Shown: positions 19,133 to 32,950, numbered from the stretch's first letter. The stretch: DNA of 36,082 bases from Amoebophrya sp. AT5.2 (GCA_005223375.1 RXOD01003936.1:1-36082), one strand, 5' to 3'. The notes: generated by a model from the letters alone, not told the origin. Translations and numbers: made by a program.

Positions 19133-22100
19133 CTACACTATTGAAGATGAAGAATCCGTAGACAATCGGGTGTCAAGAAAGGCTGCTCGCCCTCTGTCCT
19201 CCCGCTCTGCGAATGTCAAGAAGACGTGCTCCAGCCTCATCTGCGACAGCGAGATTCTCAGCAGCCCGTTCTCTTTCTCCGCAACCGCGAAGAAGTCCAG
19301 CAACGCCGGAAGTAGCTCTCCGGCGCTCCCCGGCTGCAGCTGCAGCCGGAGGGCTGCATCCGTCGCGTGCATCACGCGGACGCCGTGGTCGCCGACCACC
19401 TTCTTCAGCTGCTCCAGAAACTCCCCGAAAATGCTGTTGTCGAAAATGCGGTGAACGTTAGCAGAATCTGTCGTGCCCGCGGCGTCGCCGGCCGCGACCT
19501 GTTCGTGGGTGATTTCGTCCGATGTTGGCCCGGCGACGGCAACTCTCGAATTTCTCCCCGACGTCAACTCCACCACGCACTCGTACGTGCCTCCGCCGTA
19601 CCTCCCGCGCAGGTCTGCAATCGTCCCCAGGCACTGCCACTTCCCGTTCACTTGGATCGTCAGCCGGTCGCACAGAAACTCCGCCTCCTCCATCGAGTGC
19701 GTGGTCAACACGCAGAGACTCTTGTCTATCTCCACCACGTACTTTCGTATCGTGCGCCACAGGTTTCTCTTGGCCACCGCATCCATCCCGGTGGAGGGCT
19801 CGTCAAGAAACAGCAGCTTTGGCCTACCCAAGAGCGCGATGGCGACGCAGAGCTTGCGCTTGTTGCCGCCGGAGAGCCTCTGGCCCTGCGTGTGGAGGAA
19901 GGGGGTGAGGTCGAGCTGGTGGATGAGATCCTGCATGCGCTGCTTCGCGGTCGCGCTGGAAGCAGAGAGGCCGCGATCGTCCGGCGCTGTGCCAGAACCA
20001 GGCCGCGGGGCAGCATCCACATTCAAGAAGTTCTTCGTCTTCAATCTCCGGTAGATTTTCAGGTTTTCAAGGACGGTGAGGTCGCCGAAAATGGGCGAGT
20101 CAAATTGCGGACAGTACCCGAGCTGCGCGTACGGTATTTTGTCATTTCCGTCACTTCCGGAGCCAGAGCTGGATGGCAGGATGTATACTTCGCCTCTCGT
20201 TGGTGCCTCCAAGCCAAGCATCATCTTGAAAGTCGTCGTCTTCCCCGCCCCATTCAGGCCGAGAAGGCCGAACACGGACCCAGGAGTGTCCCCGAAGAAG
20301 TCGAGGCCACGCACGGCGTGCTTTACTTCGTCGCGGTGGTGATCGGCACCGTCGAGCAGATTATCATCCAGGACAACGTCGTAGTATCTACTCTGCCGAC
20401 GGCTACCGGCGGTTCTTCCTTCTGGACGGCGCTGTGGTAGTGTTCTTCCACCACTCTTTCCACTGCTGTAGTACACTTTCTCCAGATTGTGCAGCACGAG
20501 TAGCGGTGGATTCTCCGCTGCGCTACGCTCGTCGACTACCCACGCTTCCACTTTCCGCGATTCAGCGGCGACCTCGGGGTCCAGATCCTCCATCAGGCTG
20601 TAGGATGACTGATGCTCCTCCGGCTGCAGCAAGGGGACCATTCGGCTTTGGCTTTGTGGTCTGCTCTGCGCTCCTTCTGCCTCACGCAGCGGCAGCACAC
20701 GTCGGTCGCTAGAAATCCCACCCCCGACTACAACCGACTGCATCTGCAAAGAAAGCGCCTCCGGCTCTGCCTGGACGAAGTTGTCGACCACATTCACATT
20801 GCGTCCCCCCGCAGCCCCTGTTGTTCTTGCGCCCCCGCCGACACCCGCGTCCGCGTCTGCTTGCTCGTATGTTCTGGCTCCCATGCGTATTCTCACCCAC
20901 CTCGCAACCCTTCGTCCGCACCCACCGCATACACCCACGACCCCACACCGAAAAAGTCCCTTCCCGCACTTCCACAGGACCCGCGCCAATGGGATTAGCG
21001 GCGATATGAGCCCCAGAACTATGCTGAGCACCGTCTGCGCGCACCGCACGAAAATGGCGCCCTTGGATACTTTTCGCGCACCATGTTCGTTCTTTAGGCA
21101 GTACCAAATCAACAGGTAGCCGTAGAAGAAGATCGCCAACGACAGGCTGATTAGCTCGTCGCCCACTGTAAGCATGCGCAGCGCAATCTCGGCGACCTGG
21201 TCGTACACGGATTCCAGGTTCGGCGAAGCTTCGATGCCACTCAATTCTGCAAAGTACTTCAGCAGTTCTTGCTTGGTCAGTTTCAAAACGAGCGGTTTCT
21301 GCACGAAAGCCTCGAGGCGATGGTAAAACGAAAGCCTCCCGACTTCTGCAGATGGATTCGTGGCCCCGACCAAAACTTCTCCTAGTTCCCCTCGTTCGAT
21401 CAGGTAGTGGAACAATTCCTCGATGGCGGCGTCGTCGACGTCGGGTGGGGAGGTGTTCGTACGCCGCGTCCCTTTCGCAGCCGCCTCTTGCAAGTGGGCC
21501 AAGACCTCTTTCCGCAACAAAAGCTTTAGCATCGGCTTGAGTGCCTGGAGGCGGGCCTTCTTTATCATCTCGTCGTCTTCCTCATCGTGCAGTGTCTGCA
21601 TCGCTTTCTTTTTGAGGGGTGCGGCGGCGCGCAGCATCTCGGGAGCTGCCGCACTGCGTTGTAGAGACATCCTCGTTGCTGGCGCTACGCTGCTTGTCCT
21701 TGTATGAAGAGCACCCCCGTCGGCACTTGCTATTCCAATTCCAGCAGGAGCAGCAGCAGCAGTAGCTATCGTGGCTGGAGAAGTAGCAGCTCCCTGCAAC
21801 TTGATCGTCTTCAGAGCCACCTGGACCTTTTCGATCGCGGGGCGGTATTTCTGCAGCGAGTTTGTCTTCGGAAGCCCGAAAGTGTCGGCAATTGAGTGCA
21901 GCGTGATTTCGAAGTATTGATGTTCACCAGCAACGCCAGCAATCGCTTCGGGGTCCTCTTTGTGCCTCTTTGGGTCATCTTCGTCGCGATCTCGGTCAGA
22001 CCGCAGAAACGCGCTCATCACGTTACAGCTCACGGAATGGTGTCGGCCATCACCAAGTCGACACTTCGCGAAGGAGGAAGTGAAAAGCGACGGCAGCACG

Positions 22101-25100
22101 CGGTCCATTGGTCTGATTGTCGGTAGCGCCGACGCGCCTCCGTCCACGGCGCCAGCAGTCTGCGGACCACTCCTTCTTCCAACGATGTCGTTCCCTTCAC
22201 GCTGGTGTGCAGAGGTTAAGCGGCCGAACAAAGCAAAGCTGGCAACATTTCTGTCGACCGCGCTCGCGCCTGTCGAGGACGTGCTCTCATCTTTCTCAAA
22301 CAGGGCGTCGTACAGGGAGACTCGTTCTCCGTGTTCGCCGTCGGCCCCCAGGCGCGCGGGCGGTGAAGAAGGAGAGCTGCTGCCCGAAATCTGCCTCAGC
22401 GTCTTGACCATTTCGGGCCCGCCGTTGCTCGCCAAAACCGCGGTCGCGAACTCCACCCAGTTCTCAAACAACACCCCTCTCCGGATGCCCATCTTCAGGA
22501 CGCCCTGCAGAAACGAGTAACTCGGGAAGAGGACGGAAAAATGCGAAACCAGCTTTTTGTAGGACTTCGTCGGGATGCGAAAAATCGTCGGGTGCTCGAG
22601 CTCGAATTGGTACTTTTCCTTCGTGAAAGTGGTGTGCTCGCAGCGACCGGGAGCGGAAGCTGATGTGCTGGCCGAGGTTTGAAACGCATCCACCACTGGT
22701 CCATGAGTCCAATCTTCCGCGCTAGTACCGCTGGCTGCAGTCTCAGACTCCGGCACCCACGCGCAGCCGTTCTTCACGCAACTCGCGTAATCGCTGATCC
22801 GCTTGCGCCGAAACGCCGGGAAGTGGTAGCTGCAGACCGTGTCGATCCGAAACTTGTGCGGGTTTTGCGAGTGCGTCAGGGAGAATAGCTCGAAGCTCGT
22901 GATGGAAAGGCTGACCGAAACCAGCACGATGCCGAGAACGAAGTGAAAGAGAAACAGCTGCAAAATGCGGGCGTCGATTGAGGAGGAGCTGGAGGTGGTG
23001 GGTCCTCCTGCGGAGGATGCTGGTGAAGACCCGCCTCCACCAAGCGTTCTCTGTCGTTCCGACGATGCGTAGGTGAGCAGAACCGCGGCGACCGAGAAGA
23101 GCATCGCAAACAGGGCGAGCAGCAAACCGTAGTCGTAAGGCGTGTCACTGCCGTCGAGAAAAGAAACGGAAAACATGTCAATCCCGGCAGCAGTGTAGCC
23201 CAGCGCCATCATCGCCGCAATCCAGACGAAGTAGAGAACGTCGAAAATCACGTTGCCCAGCCAGTACTTGCGCAGCGAAATTCCCGACAGCAGGATGTGC
23301 AGCTTCCACTCGAGCGCCTTCTCGTTCTCGGCGAAGTACGCGACGTTTAAGCTTGTTAACGTGAGAATGAACAGCACGAAAATGCACAAAAAAACGGTGG
23401 ACGGAAGGAGAGGCAGAAAGTACGACTTCAAAATCTTGTCCATTCCCAGGGGCTGCGGCGTGAAAGTGGCAGAAGATGTCCTCCGGGGAGATGGCGGACT
23501 TCGATTGAGCTGCTGTTCTTGCTGCGAGTGTTGGCGATCGATCTTGCGCTCGACAAGCTCTTGCAGCGAGGAGTCGTGGAAGTCCAGAAGAGGACGCTCT
23601 GTCGGAGTTGCGGCAGGTACTGCAGTTGCTCGTCCTGAGTGGAAAGCGATCCTATCTCCAAACTTGCGCAGCACGTCAGCGTTGCTCGCTGCCAGATGGA
23701 CAGTAAGGCGGTCCTCGACGACCGCCTTTCTGCGAATGTCGTGAAAGGACTTCAGGACTGGCAACAAAGTCTTCTCCCCGTTGCGATGGTAGGTAGTCAG
23801 AGAAACCCCCGCAGATGCGGAGCCTGGAGACGCTTCTGACGGAAGCACGTTTTTATCCTCGAACACAAACCCAACTTCCGTTCCCGCGCGTTGTTTTGAG
23901 CCCCGCTCCCCTGAAACCGATACTTCCATTCCAGCGCACGCTGCTTTCGGGCGCAGACATGCCTCTGGATAGGTCAGCCAGTGCCGGCCAGTGAGGAGTG
24001 TTCTGTGTACGGCCAGACCGCAGCCGGTCAGCCAGTGCGTCGACTCCAGGTCGGGGCGGATGACCCAACAAGGTTCTACTCGTGCTGATGATGTGGCCGA
24101 AGCTTGGTCTGTACTTGCTCCACCGGAGGATGCTTTTTTTGGCAGCTGCTCATAGTACGCCAGCGCGACTTCCTCGGCAGCGTAGGCTGCGTAGCCACTT
24201 CCTCGTTCTCCGTTTTTTCTGGCGGTTCTTGAACTTGTAGTTGATGTTCCGACGATAGATCGCCATGACAAGGGAGCTGGTACTCGCAGCAGATCCCCCT
24301 GCCGCCGGTGTTTTTTCGTCGAAGTAGTCGCGGGCTTCTCTCTCTCAGCCAAGACCTCGCCGAAAAACATCCCTACCGGCTGTACCATCTTCGAGCTGCT
24401 GGAGCCCCCCAGTTCCGAGAGCCTCTCGTAGATGAGCCGCAATCGAGAACCGTCTTCGTCCTCGAGCAGATAGTAGTGCTCCAAGAAGTCGCGGTCGAAG
24501 GAATCCGAAAACCTCTGCTGCATCAAATGCTTCAACCCGTCCTCGAAGAGCGACCCAGGGGCTGCGTTCTCGGTACCAGAAGAAGTTTTGGCGGCCCTAG
24601 TAGTTTCGGAGGTGATGAGGGCAAATACGTTCGCAAGCAAGGCGTGCTGCAGATGGAATGCAGGCGTGAAAAGGTCCACTCCACCAGAGAATGCTGATTG
24701 TAATGTCCCGGCAGCGGACTGCGCTACCTTCTGGCGCGAGAGGAAACTTCGCAGTAGCATGAGCGCATTTCGCACGCGTTTCTCCGGCGGAAGCGCCGAC
24801 GAAAGCAAAGCAGCGCGTAGCTGCAAGTGCAGAAGCTCGCTGTGCTTTGCCCCGTTGTTTTCAGCGGAATCGTGACCCTCTCTTTGGAGCACCGCGAGAC
24901 GGCTTTGCAAGTCAGACAGCAGCTTCTCCTTCGCGTCCGCCAGGTAGGAAGCGGTTTTCGTGGGGACCGTTTCTTCTCCTTCGGCATGCTTTGCTGCTTC
25001 CCTTGCTGCATCGGCAACAACGTACTCGACGCCTTCGACTCGCCGTCCATTTGATCTTGTTTTCGGGGGCCTTCGCTGTGCCAATTCTTGTCCGAAATCC

Positions 25101-28100
25101 AGATCCAGTCGCTGCTGCTGCTGCGACTGAGTATGTTGATCTGAGTCGTAGGGCGGGGCAGACCGCGGTTCGGGTGGAGATGCCGTGTCCAGCCCCTTCA
25201 GCAACAGCGTTCCCAGTTCGCGCCATTCCTCTGCGAACTCCCGGTAGAAGTATTCTTGCCTCTCCAAAAAGTAGTCCCGGTCCGCTTGGTCCATTCGGCG
25301 CTCGATTTCGGGCAACACTATGGACGAAATGTCGCTCTGAAACTGCGCCTCGCCGATTTCCTTCCTCCAAGTATTTAGCGCCTGCAGCAGCTTCTGCTCC
25401 GGGTGCTCGCCCAGCTTCGTCGGACCCGCCAGCTGCAGCCCCCCGCCGAGCCTCGACGCCGACCCGCTCACCGCTTGTAATGGTACGCGATTGTTCTTCA
25501 CCAGCCCGTTCCAGAGCTGCTCGAGTGTCGTGTTGCTGGCGATGCCGTTGCCGAGGTCCTCTGGGGTGGTTTTGTTAGTCACAGCATGGTGTAGTTTTTC
25601 ATCGTCGTTCACTAGTGCCGCGATTTTGTCGATATCGGAGGTGAGGTTCAATTTGTTGCTTGCGCTTGGAACTTTGCTCAAGGAGCCGTACACCTCGTGC
25701 GCCGCGCGCGAATCGTCGTCGGAAGACAGCATGATGAGCTCGGCCAGCCGCCACGGCTTGGTCAGCTTCGGCGCCAGAAACAGGTAGTCGAGCGGCCGCC
25801 GTGCGAGTGCTGTGAACAGGCGCTGCTCCACGGCGTCGCGCTCGTGGCTCTTCAGCCGTAGGGTGGTCGTGTCACTTCCGGCCTTCTCGATTTCCGCTTT
25901 CCCGCGTTCGAATATGGCGGACAGGATCTTCGGGTGCTTCAGGAGAAGGTCGAAGCCGCGCGGCTGCGGCTGCTGCAGAAGCTGCTCGATGCGCGCGAAG
26001 GTGGAACGCAGGGAAGGGTCTAGTTTCAGAAGGGCGAGGAACAACAGGTTGGAATCGGCACTCGACATCGCGACCACGTCCCGGTACGCGTCGCGACCCG
26101 ATAAAATGCTGATTTTCTCCAGAAGCCGGGCCTCCTCGGATGGGTTGTGGTCGTCCAAGGGGGACGGCCGCTCGGCCGCTTTCCCGGCCGGCTCATCCAC
26201 TTGCTCCCCGACGTCACGTATCTCTGCAATCGCGGTGCCGCGGTAACTCACGATAAGGCCGCCGGAGTGGGGCTCTTTCGTGCTGCTTGTGATTCGCAGC
26301 TCCGGATTCTCAGTGTGCACACGATCGTCTCGACGGTGCTGTGAATGGGCTACCGTGCTTGCAGAGGCGCCGACCCGATACTCTTCCCACAGATACAGGC
26401 CGCCGATATCCAAAGCTTGGAATGGCGGCTCCTCGTCGGTATCCAACTGGGACGAGGAAATCGAAACGAAGCCAGATCCTGGAGCTGCAGCTCCCTTGCA
26501 ACATCGAATCACCGTTCCTGGCGCAATCTGTAGCGGCCTCTGGTGCCCGCTCGCAAGCCTAAACGCTGTCGGTGTTTCCATTGCTCTGCCTCCGCGTTCC
26601 ACACGTTGCTGCTCGTCTTCTGTTTTGTTGGCGAAAGTGAAGCTTATCCGGATCTCTGGGGAGCTTTCCGCCTGAAGAACGTCAGAGAACCAAGCTGCCC
26701 CGGCTTTCTCGTGCGGCGGCGGACACGCAAATTCGCGCATTTCGACGCCAGCAGACAACGCCTGCGAGACGTCGGCTGCTGTCGCCAAAGAAGAACCCTC
26801 AACAAGCGCCTTCATCACACCACGGGCGCTTGACTTCGCATTTTCTCGCGTGCAGTCGGCCCACGCAAAATTTTCGGTCGTAAACCTGAACGCGTGTACG
26901 TCCCCGGACCATGATGACGACGACGAGGTTCGTGCATTTATTTCTCCGCGCTCCTGCGCAGAAGACCCGGGGTCCGCCACATTTTTGATGTGACGACCGC
27001 CACCCTCTTTTATGATGTCCTGCAACGGAAAGTAGCAGCCCGCGGATATGAGCACCAGGAGAACCGGCAGCAGCAGCTGGAAGAGCAGGCTGCTCTTTTG
27101 CACCCGGAAGAAGAGGTACAAGCGGCGCTTTACCAGCGTGCGGAGCAGCTTGAAGGTGAGCAAATGCCGCTGCACAGCTGTCTTCCTGCGCAACTCGCCG
27201 TCGCCACCGGGCAGCGAAAGGACCGGCTGCTGCACTTCAACTTCAATTGCTCCCCGCGGCGCCCCCGAGGAACTCTCCGGCGGCTCTACTTCACCGCCAG
27301 GAGCACGCGCAGGTTGGTCGCCGCTAGCCTCTGCATCTGCGTCTCCCCCCGCCCCGGTCGGTGGGCTGCACAGGTTGAGAAACACTTGTTCCAGCGAGCA
27401 GCTTTGCAGGGACGGGCCACCCGTGATGCGGATGAAGCGGCCTGCTTCACTGCCATTCTGGAGCAGCTGCACGCGCTTCACAACCTGAGCCATCAGGCCG
27501 TTGTCGAACGAAAAGAACTGCACACTCAGGCCCCGCCCGCGCTCCTCCAGCTTGTACAAGATTTCGATCGTGGTCCGATGGAACTTAGAAGTTGGGGGCA
27601 CGACGGCCTCTGGCTCTGCCGCACAAAGGATGCTGGTGGACGCTGCAGATCCGGGTTCGGGAAGCGACCCGACCACGATCTTGGACTTCCGCTTCTTCGG
27701 TGAGCGGACGAGAGCAGAGGCTTTTATACTCGACGCCGCTGGTGCGTCCGAGTTTTGATCTCGTCCACCTTCAAGAGCGTCGTGCTGCTGCTCTCCAGCG
27801 GACAAGATTGTGAGAGCGACCAGCACGTGACTCTCACTCGAGGTCTTCACCTCACGGTCAAACCGATGCGGCGAAGCCGCGAAGGAAACCCCTCGCTGCG
27901 CGCTGTTTTCGTGCGGCCCAAGCCCTTCGCGATCCCGGCGGACGGTTGAGAGAGAAGCCACTGACTCCACCTCATGTGATGCATGGTCAGTCTCGCGCGA
28001 CTTCAACTTCTCACCTTCTTCTATGCTGCGACTTTCGTCAAATCCATCGTCTTCGCCCTCCAGCGGGTCTTCTGCGTCCTCGGGTCGTGGACGATTCGCA

Positions 28101-31100
28101 GCGCTATCGGCATAATCATCTTCCGCCGCAACGAGCAGAAGTTCTTGTTCTGCCAAAATTCTCGCGCTCGCACTCTCTTTGTTTCTCCGCACCAGGCTCC
28201 ACTTCGCCGCTTGCTCCACGACATTCCGCACGTCGTGCACGATGGCAAACGGGTTTGCGCTCGGGAACGTTTTCCCGTCGCGAAAGACGTACTCGAACGC
28301 ATTCGTGAGGCCGTTCCTCGCAAAGTCTTCTAGGTACAGATCCATGATTTCCTGCCGCACACGGACGCGCTTCGACCGGGGTCGCGGCCTGTGGTCTTCA
28401 CTTTCGGCATTGATCATGGCACCAGCACAACCACCAGCACTCTCCAGCAGATCCGCGTCGTCTTCATTTTCGTAGCCTCCCGGCTCGTCGCCCGGCGACA
28501 GCGACACGCTGCTTCCCTTACTCTTCATCGACGTCGCAGCCTTGGCGAATATGGAGCCCGCTCGCGACGTCGCCGTCTCTTCAGCAATACTTTGTTCCCC
28601 GCCAAATAAATGTGTTCCACGGGAGGTAGCCGCGACACCGAACACCTTCCCGTAGTACGCCGCATTCCGCTCGAACTTGCCCACTTTCAGCTCGTACCCG
28701 CAGTCGAAGTCCCGCTTGAGCTTCGCGGCGCTTCCCTCCGCCATCACTTCCCCCCCGAACGCCATTATGGCGATCCGGTCCGCCAGCGACTCCGCTTCGT
28801 CCAGGAAGTGCGTGGTGAAGCAGGTAATTCTTCCCCGTTTCGCGCTCGCGAGGAAGTCCCACAGCCGGCGGCGCGAGAAAGGGTCGAGTCCGCTGGACGG
28901 CTCGTCGAGCACGACAAACTTGGGGTCGCCCACGAACGCCAGCCCGACGGACAGCCGCCGCTTCATGCCGCCGGAGAGGTCGGCGACGAGACTATCCTGT
29001 TTATCGGCCAGGTGAAGCTGCTGGAGCAGACGGTCGCGGTCCAGCTGCTGGTTAGCCGGAACTACTTGTGGACCCCCGACCGGAACTGCAGCTCCGGGTC
29101 CGGCTCCGGGCCCGGGCGGGGGGTCTACAGCTAGAACTACCCGCTCCGACGTCGGCATCCCTTCAGAGTCGTCGACGATGTTCTTGACCATGTGGTCGCG
29201 GCTTGCCGCACCCTCCACGTCGGCCAAGGTCTTCGTGGTGGCGAAAGCAAACGGATCTTCTTCGGTTTGCAGAGAGGTTCCTGACACAGCCGTTCCTGGT
29301 CCTGCGGTTGGGGGCACACCTTCGTCGTCCTCGTGCAAGTGGAGCAGCTGTTGCCGAGACTCGACGATGCCTGTTGGTTCTTGACGATCGCCTCCGATGG
29401 GCACGACAGCAGGTGCAGCAGGGACATCGCCGTTGCTATCTCCTCGCTTCAACTTCGCGAAGAAAGTGAGGTGCTCTTTCACGGTCAGATCGTCCCACAA
29501 CAAGTTCTCCTGCGGACAGAACCCAAGCTGGCCGCTCTCTCGGAACGCCTTCAGGTTTTCGTACCCACACACTCGGATTCTGCTCACGCGGCTGTTGGCG
29601 TTGTCATTTTCCGCTCCCCCAAAAATACCACTTGCACCACTGGAATTTTCACCTGTGCTACAATCGCCAGTAGTTGCTGATGTTACGATCTCCTTCCTCA
29701 AGTGGCCAGTCAGCACCTTCAGTGTCGTGGATTTCCCGGCCCCATTCGGACCCAGGAGGCAGAAAATTTCCTCCCCCCGCATGCGCAGGTTGGTGCCAAA
29801 GGTTAAGGGGCAGAAGCCGTTCGGATACCGGACGCGAAGATTCTGCACGATAACCTCGGAGTCAGAAGCTCCAACAACTCGTCCTGTTGCAGCGGTTACG
29901 TCGTCAGGTTCCACTGTACCGCCGCCGCGGCCTTCATCTACGACCGCCCGCCGACGGCCACCCCCACCCCCACGAGCGCGACAAAAAAAACCCACCACGC
30001 CCCTTCCGATGCTCTTCGTCCGGTGCCAGAAACCGTGGCAGTTCTTCAGCACTTTCTCCCAGCACTCGCAGACGTAGCAGAGGAATAGCGCGGCCACGAG
30101 ATTGGTCACGCAAAAGCTGCCCGTGGTCGCGGAGGCGCGCATCTTCTGCTCGCCTTGCTCCTGACTGTCCGTGAAAACGGCCGGATGCCCCAGGTGGTTC
30201 AGAACTTTTTGAAGCAACAGCTCCACGTACCGATCGGGTGCGATCGGCGCGACCGCTGGCAAGAGCCAGTGCGGCAGCTGAAACTGAAACGCCCCGAGGC
30301 CCTCTTCCAGCCCATCTTCAAATTCACGCTCCACGTCCAGCTGCCCGGCTCCTCCTCCTCTCCAACTAGTGCTCTGGCCAGCGTCTCCTCCCACGACCGC
30401 CCGCCCCCGGAAGTAGAGCCGGCAGTAGTAGTAGAAGAAGGGAACCAGGAGACAGATCGACGCTGCCGTGGTCGCGTTCGCTGGTTTGTCGAAGAACGTG
30501 CTCCACGCGTGCGCGGTTGCGAGAACGCACATCGCGAAAATCCACGTCGCGAGGAACACCGAGAGCGTCAACCGGAGAAACAAAAGCGCATCGCTCGCCG
30601 CGTCCAGAACAGGGGTACTGCGATGAGGAACTGGAACACCTTCTGCGCCACTAGTGTAGCCGCCGTTCTTGTGACCACGACCGCCACCCTCAGCCGCCAG
30701 CAACAGATACCAGCCAACGCTTCCCGCGGTGGCGAAGGCGTACAGTGCAGCCTTCGCGCTGGACAGCAGAAGGGCGTGCAGCAGGAACGCGAAATCGTAC
30801 ACGCCGACGCAGCGGAGTCCTTCTTGCAAGGGGCGTTCTTTGATTCGTTCCCCGATGAGCAGAAACACCGGAACGTAAAGCGGCAGAAACACACAGGCGA
30901 GCAGATAGAGCTCGAGGGAGACGGCCAACTGCTGGCTGTCCTGGTACAAGTGGGTGAGGAAGTCCGGGCGTGTCCGTGCACTGCTCTCGTCCAATTCGCT
31001 TTTTTTGCTGCGAAGAAATCCCGCGCCCGCAGTGGTCGGCAGCATCGGAACGAACTTCGCCTGACGGCCGAGAAGGGAATCAGATGAAACTGCGTAGTAG

Positions 31101-32296
31101 TTCTTGCGGTTGCCCTCGTGCTCGTCTACAACTCCGGCTTCTACTGGGGAAGTGTCCTCCACGGCATGAAGAGCTTCCTGCGTTAAGGCGAAAGTCCGGG
31201 GCCAAACCGCCCCCTCTCCAGACACGATGTCGATGTCGCACCTTCCACGTTCCTTCTGCTCGAACCAAACCACGCTCATGTCCTGCACTTTATGTGGCTC
31301 ATTGTCAACGCCGCCGCGCGGGCGCGTCGCAACCGCTCCTGCGTGCTCGGATTGCTCCGGCTGCAAGAACTCGGTGGCATTACGGTACCTCCTCGTTCTC
31401 AACACAGTACTGTTGTCCATCCACCGTCCTCCCAGCAGGAGTTCCTCGAAGCGGCCCCACAATGCGTCGCTTTCAACGAGAACAGCCACCTCTGGCTCTG
31501 CTGGGAAACTGAGGTGGGTTTCCGGCAGTTTGTTCTGCTGAAAGAACCAGGGCCCCCACTTGCCGGCCTGCACCAGCTCGTACTCCCGACTGCTTTCCGA
31601 AATACTCGAAAGTTTCGATTACAGGGGTGAAAAATTCATTACATTAATTTTCAGCAGCATGATTGATCTTGTTCTTGGCGGGAGCGGGAGGTGATCAATT
31701 ATATTTTTTCACTGTATGCATATCTGTTGCCTACTTCCGAGACCGCATTTTCAATACGCAACGAACAAATGCAGGCCACAAAATACAAGACGACACATCA
31801 ACTGATCGCGACTGCCTCCCGGCTTTTGGGTGTCACCCCCTCCATGATCGCGCTAAGTGTTGCGCTTTCAACTAAGAACTAAACCACTTAACTGCATCTA
31901 TCATCGCATGACGATACCAAAAATGGAGGCTACAACGCCGGGCTGCACCACAACATCTTCAAGGGTCCCACTGGCAGTGGAGAACAACGTGCTTCTCTAT
32001 CACTTTCCTGCACCAGCTCCTCCCTCCTCCTCCGACACCAGGATCAGGAAAATTAATCAAAGTACAAGGCTGATGCAGCTCTCGGCTCCTTAATTCGAGG
32101 GCTGCAGCAGCCAGAAGGAGAGGACGACGGCGACCGGCGCCGCCAAGTACTCGAGTAGCGCCGCGCCTGGAAACCGCCGCTGCTGCCTCCCCGTCTTCCA
32201 GAGCAGCGCGGAAACCTGGCAAGCGATCACTGAGCTTCTGCTCCGTCCAGGTCGACCACATATGGCTCGCGCTCCACTTGTTCTCATCATTATCAT
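19133..32296 (-). CDS. Very large ABCA-type ABC full transporter
   Basis: Membrane exporter of the ABCA (lipid/sterol) type, about 4,216 residues. Exon 1 (32296-32103) encodes a cytosolic start plus TM1: VSALLWKTGRQQRRF resembles the LRLLLWKNLTFRRRQ of ABCA proteins. A 513-bp intron leads to a single 12.4-kb exon from 31589. Exon 2 contains: a short first luminal domain; TM2-6 (YLLACVFLPLYVPVFLLIG onward); NBD1 with Walker A GPNGAGKST, Q-loop CPQENLLWDDLTV, signature LSGGMKRR, Walker B VVLDEPSSG and H-loop TTHFLDEAE; a ~450-residue acidic linker; TMD2 beginning LLTFKLLRTLVKRRLYLFF; a luminal domain of ~1,200 residues; further TMs; NBD2 with GLNGAGKTT, CPQFDSPIFGDLTV, LSGGNKRK, LFLDEPSTG and TTHSMEEAE; and the C-terminal ISLSQMRLEHVFL typical of ABCA. 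Both NBDs look catalytically intact. NBD1 has a ~125-residue insert between Q-loop and signature (about 29070-29445). Substrate unknown; lipid inferred from family. Confidence 0.95.
31590..32102 (-). other. Probable GC-AG intron of the ABCA gene
   Basis: The frame with TM1 runs into TAA at 32090-32092, and the main frame is closed upstream of 31615 by TAA, so an intron is required. No GT donor lies close after TM1. A GC donor (CTGCTGCA|GCCC, exon end 32103) and the acceptor GAAAGCAG|TCGG (exon start 31589) agree in phase 2 and give FWLL-H-REYELVQ. An acceptor three bases earlier or another donor cannot be excluded. Confidence 0.5.
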
Positions 32297-32950
32297 ACGA
32301 GTACGACTAGAAGAAAGTGAAAGATCAAGATCTTCGTCTTGTTCCCACTTCTATGTATCAGCGACAACGCCTAGTTCGATCTACCTACACTTACCTTGAG
32401 TAGAAAAAAGGGAAACAGGAACAGGCGGCCTTGCTATTCTTGTATTAACTTTATTGATGACCATGACCTCTCAAACATTGTCGCTTAGACAACCGGCGCT
32501 CGCCATCACGAGGAGTTGGGTGGGCGGGTGCGGTGGATCGTCCCTGCACGATGATCTTCATCCTAAACCACCGGCAATAAATCAGGCGACAGGACAGTGG
32601 CCTTGCCAAAGCAGACCGACAAACACGAAATAAAAACACGCCAACATCAATGATGAACCACGGACATGAACGCAACCTTTTTTTGTGCTGCTGCTCCTGC
32701 TGCTCCCATCTTCTAAAAAACATCAAGCCATGCATTGATTTAGTCGTGTAGAAGTAGATCTTTCGCGAATCAACATATAAGTGAAACTGATGAAGATGTT
32801 GAATCTAAGAAGTATTGAGTGAAAAATAAATAGGATTAGGAGTTAGATTGTACGTACTTAACTGTAGCTTGTTAAGTTCCTGTTCGGGTTCCGTTCGACG
32901 CAATAGACGACGAAAGAAAAATGATGATCAACAGCCTTTTGTACTAACGT
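32297..32950. other. Gene-free spacer of ~650 bp
   Basis: Between the ABCA start and the stop of the secreted-protein gene. It is A/T-richer than the exons, with several ATTAACTT/AATAAATA-like stretches near 32440-32460 and 32820-32850. No protein-like frame, RNA gene or repeat is recognised. Confidence 0.5.

Noticed and set aside
19367..20440. 357-residue plus-strand frame opposite ABCA NBD2
   Set aside because: Antisense shadow of Walker A/B-bearing sequence; no domain of its own.
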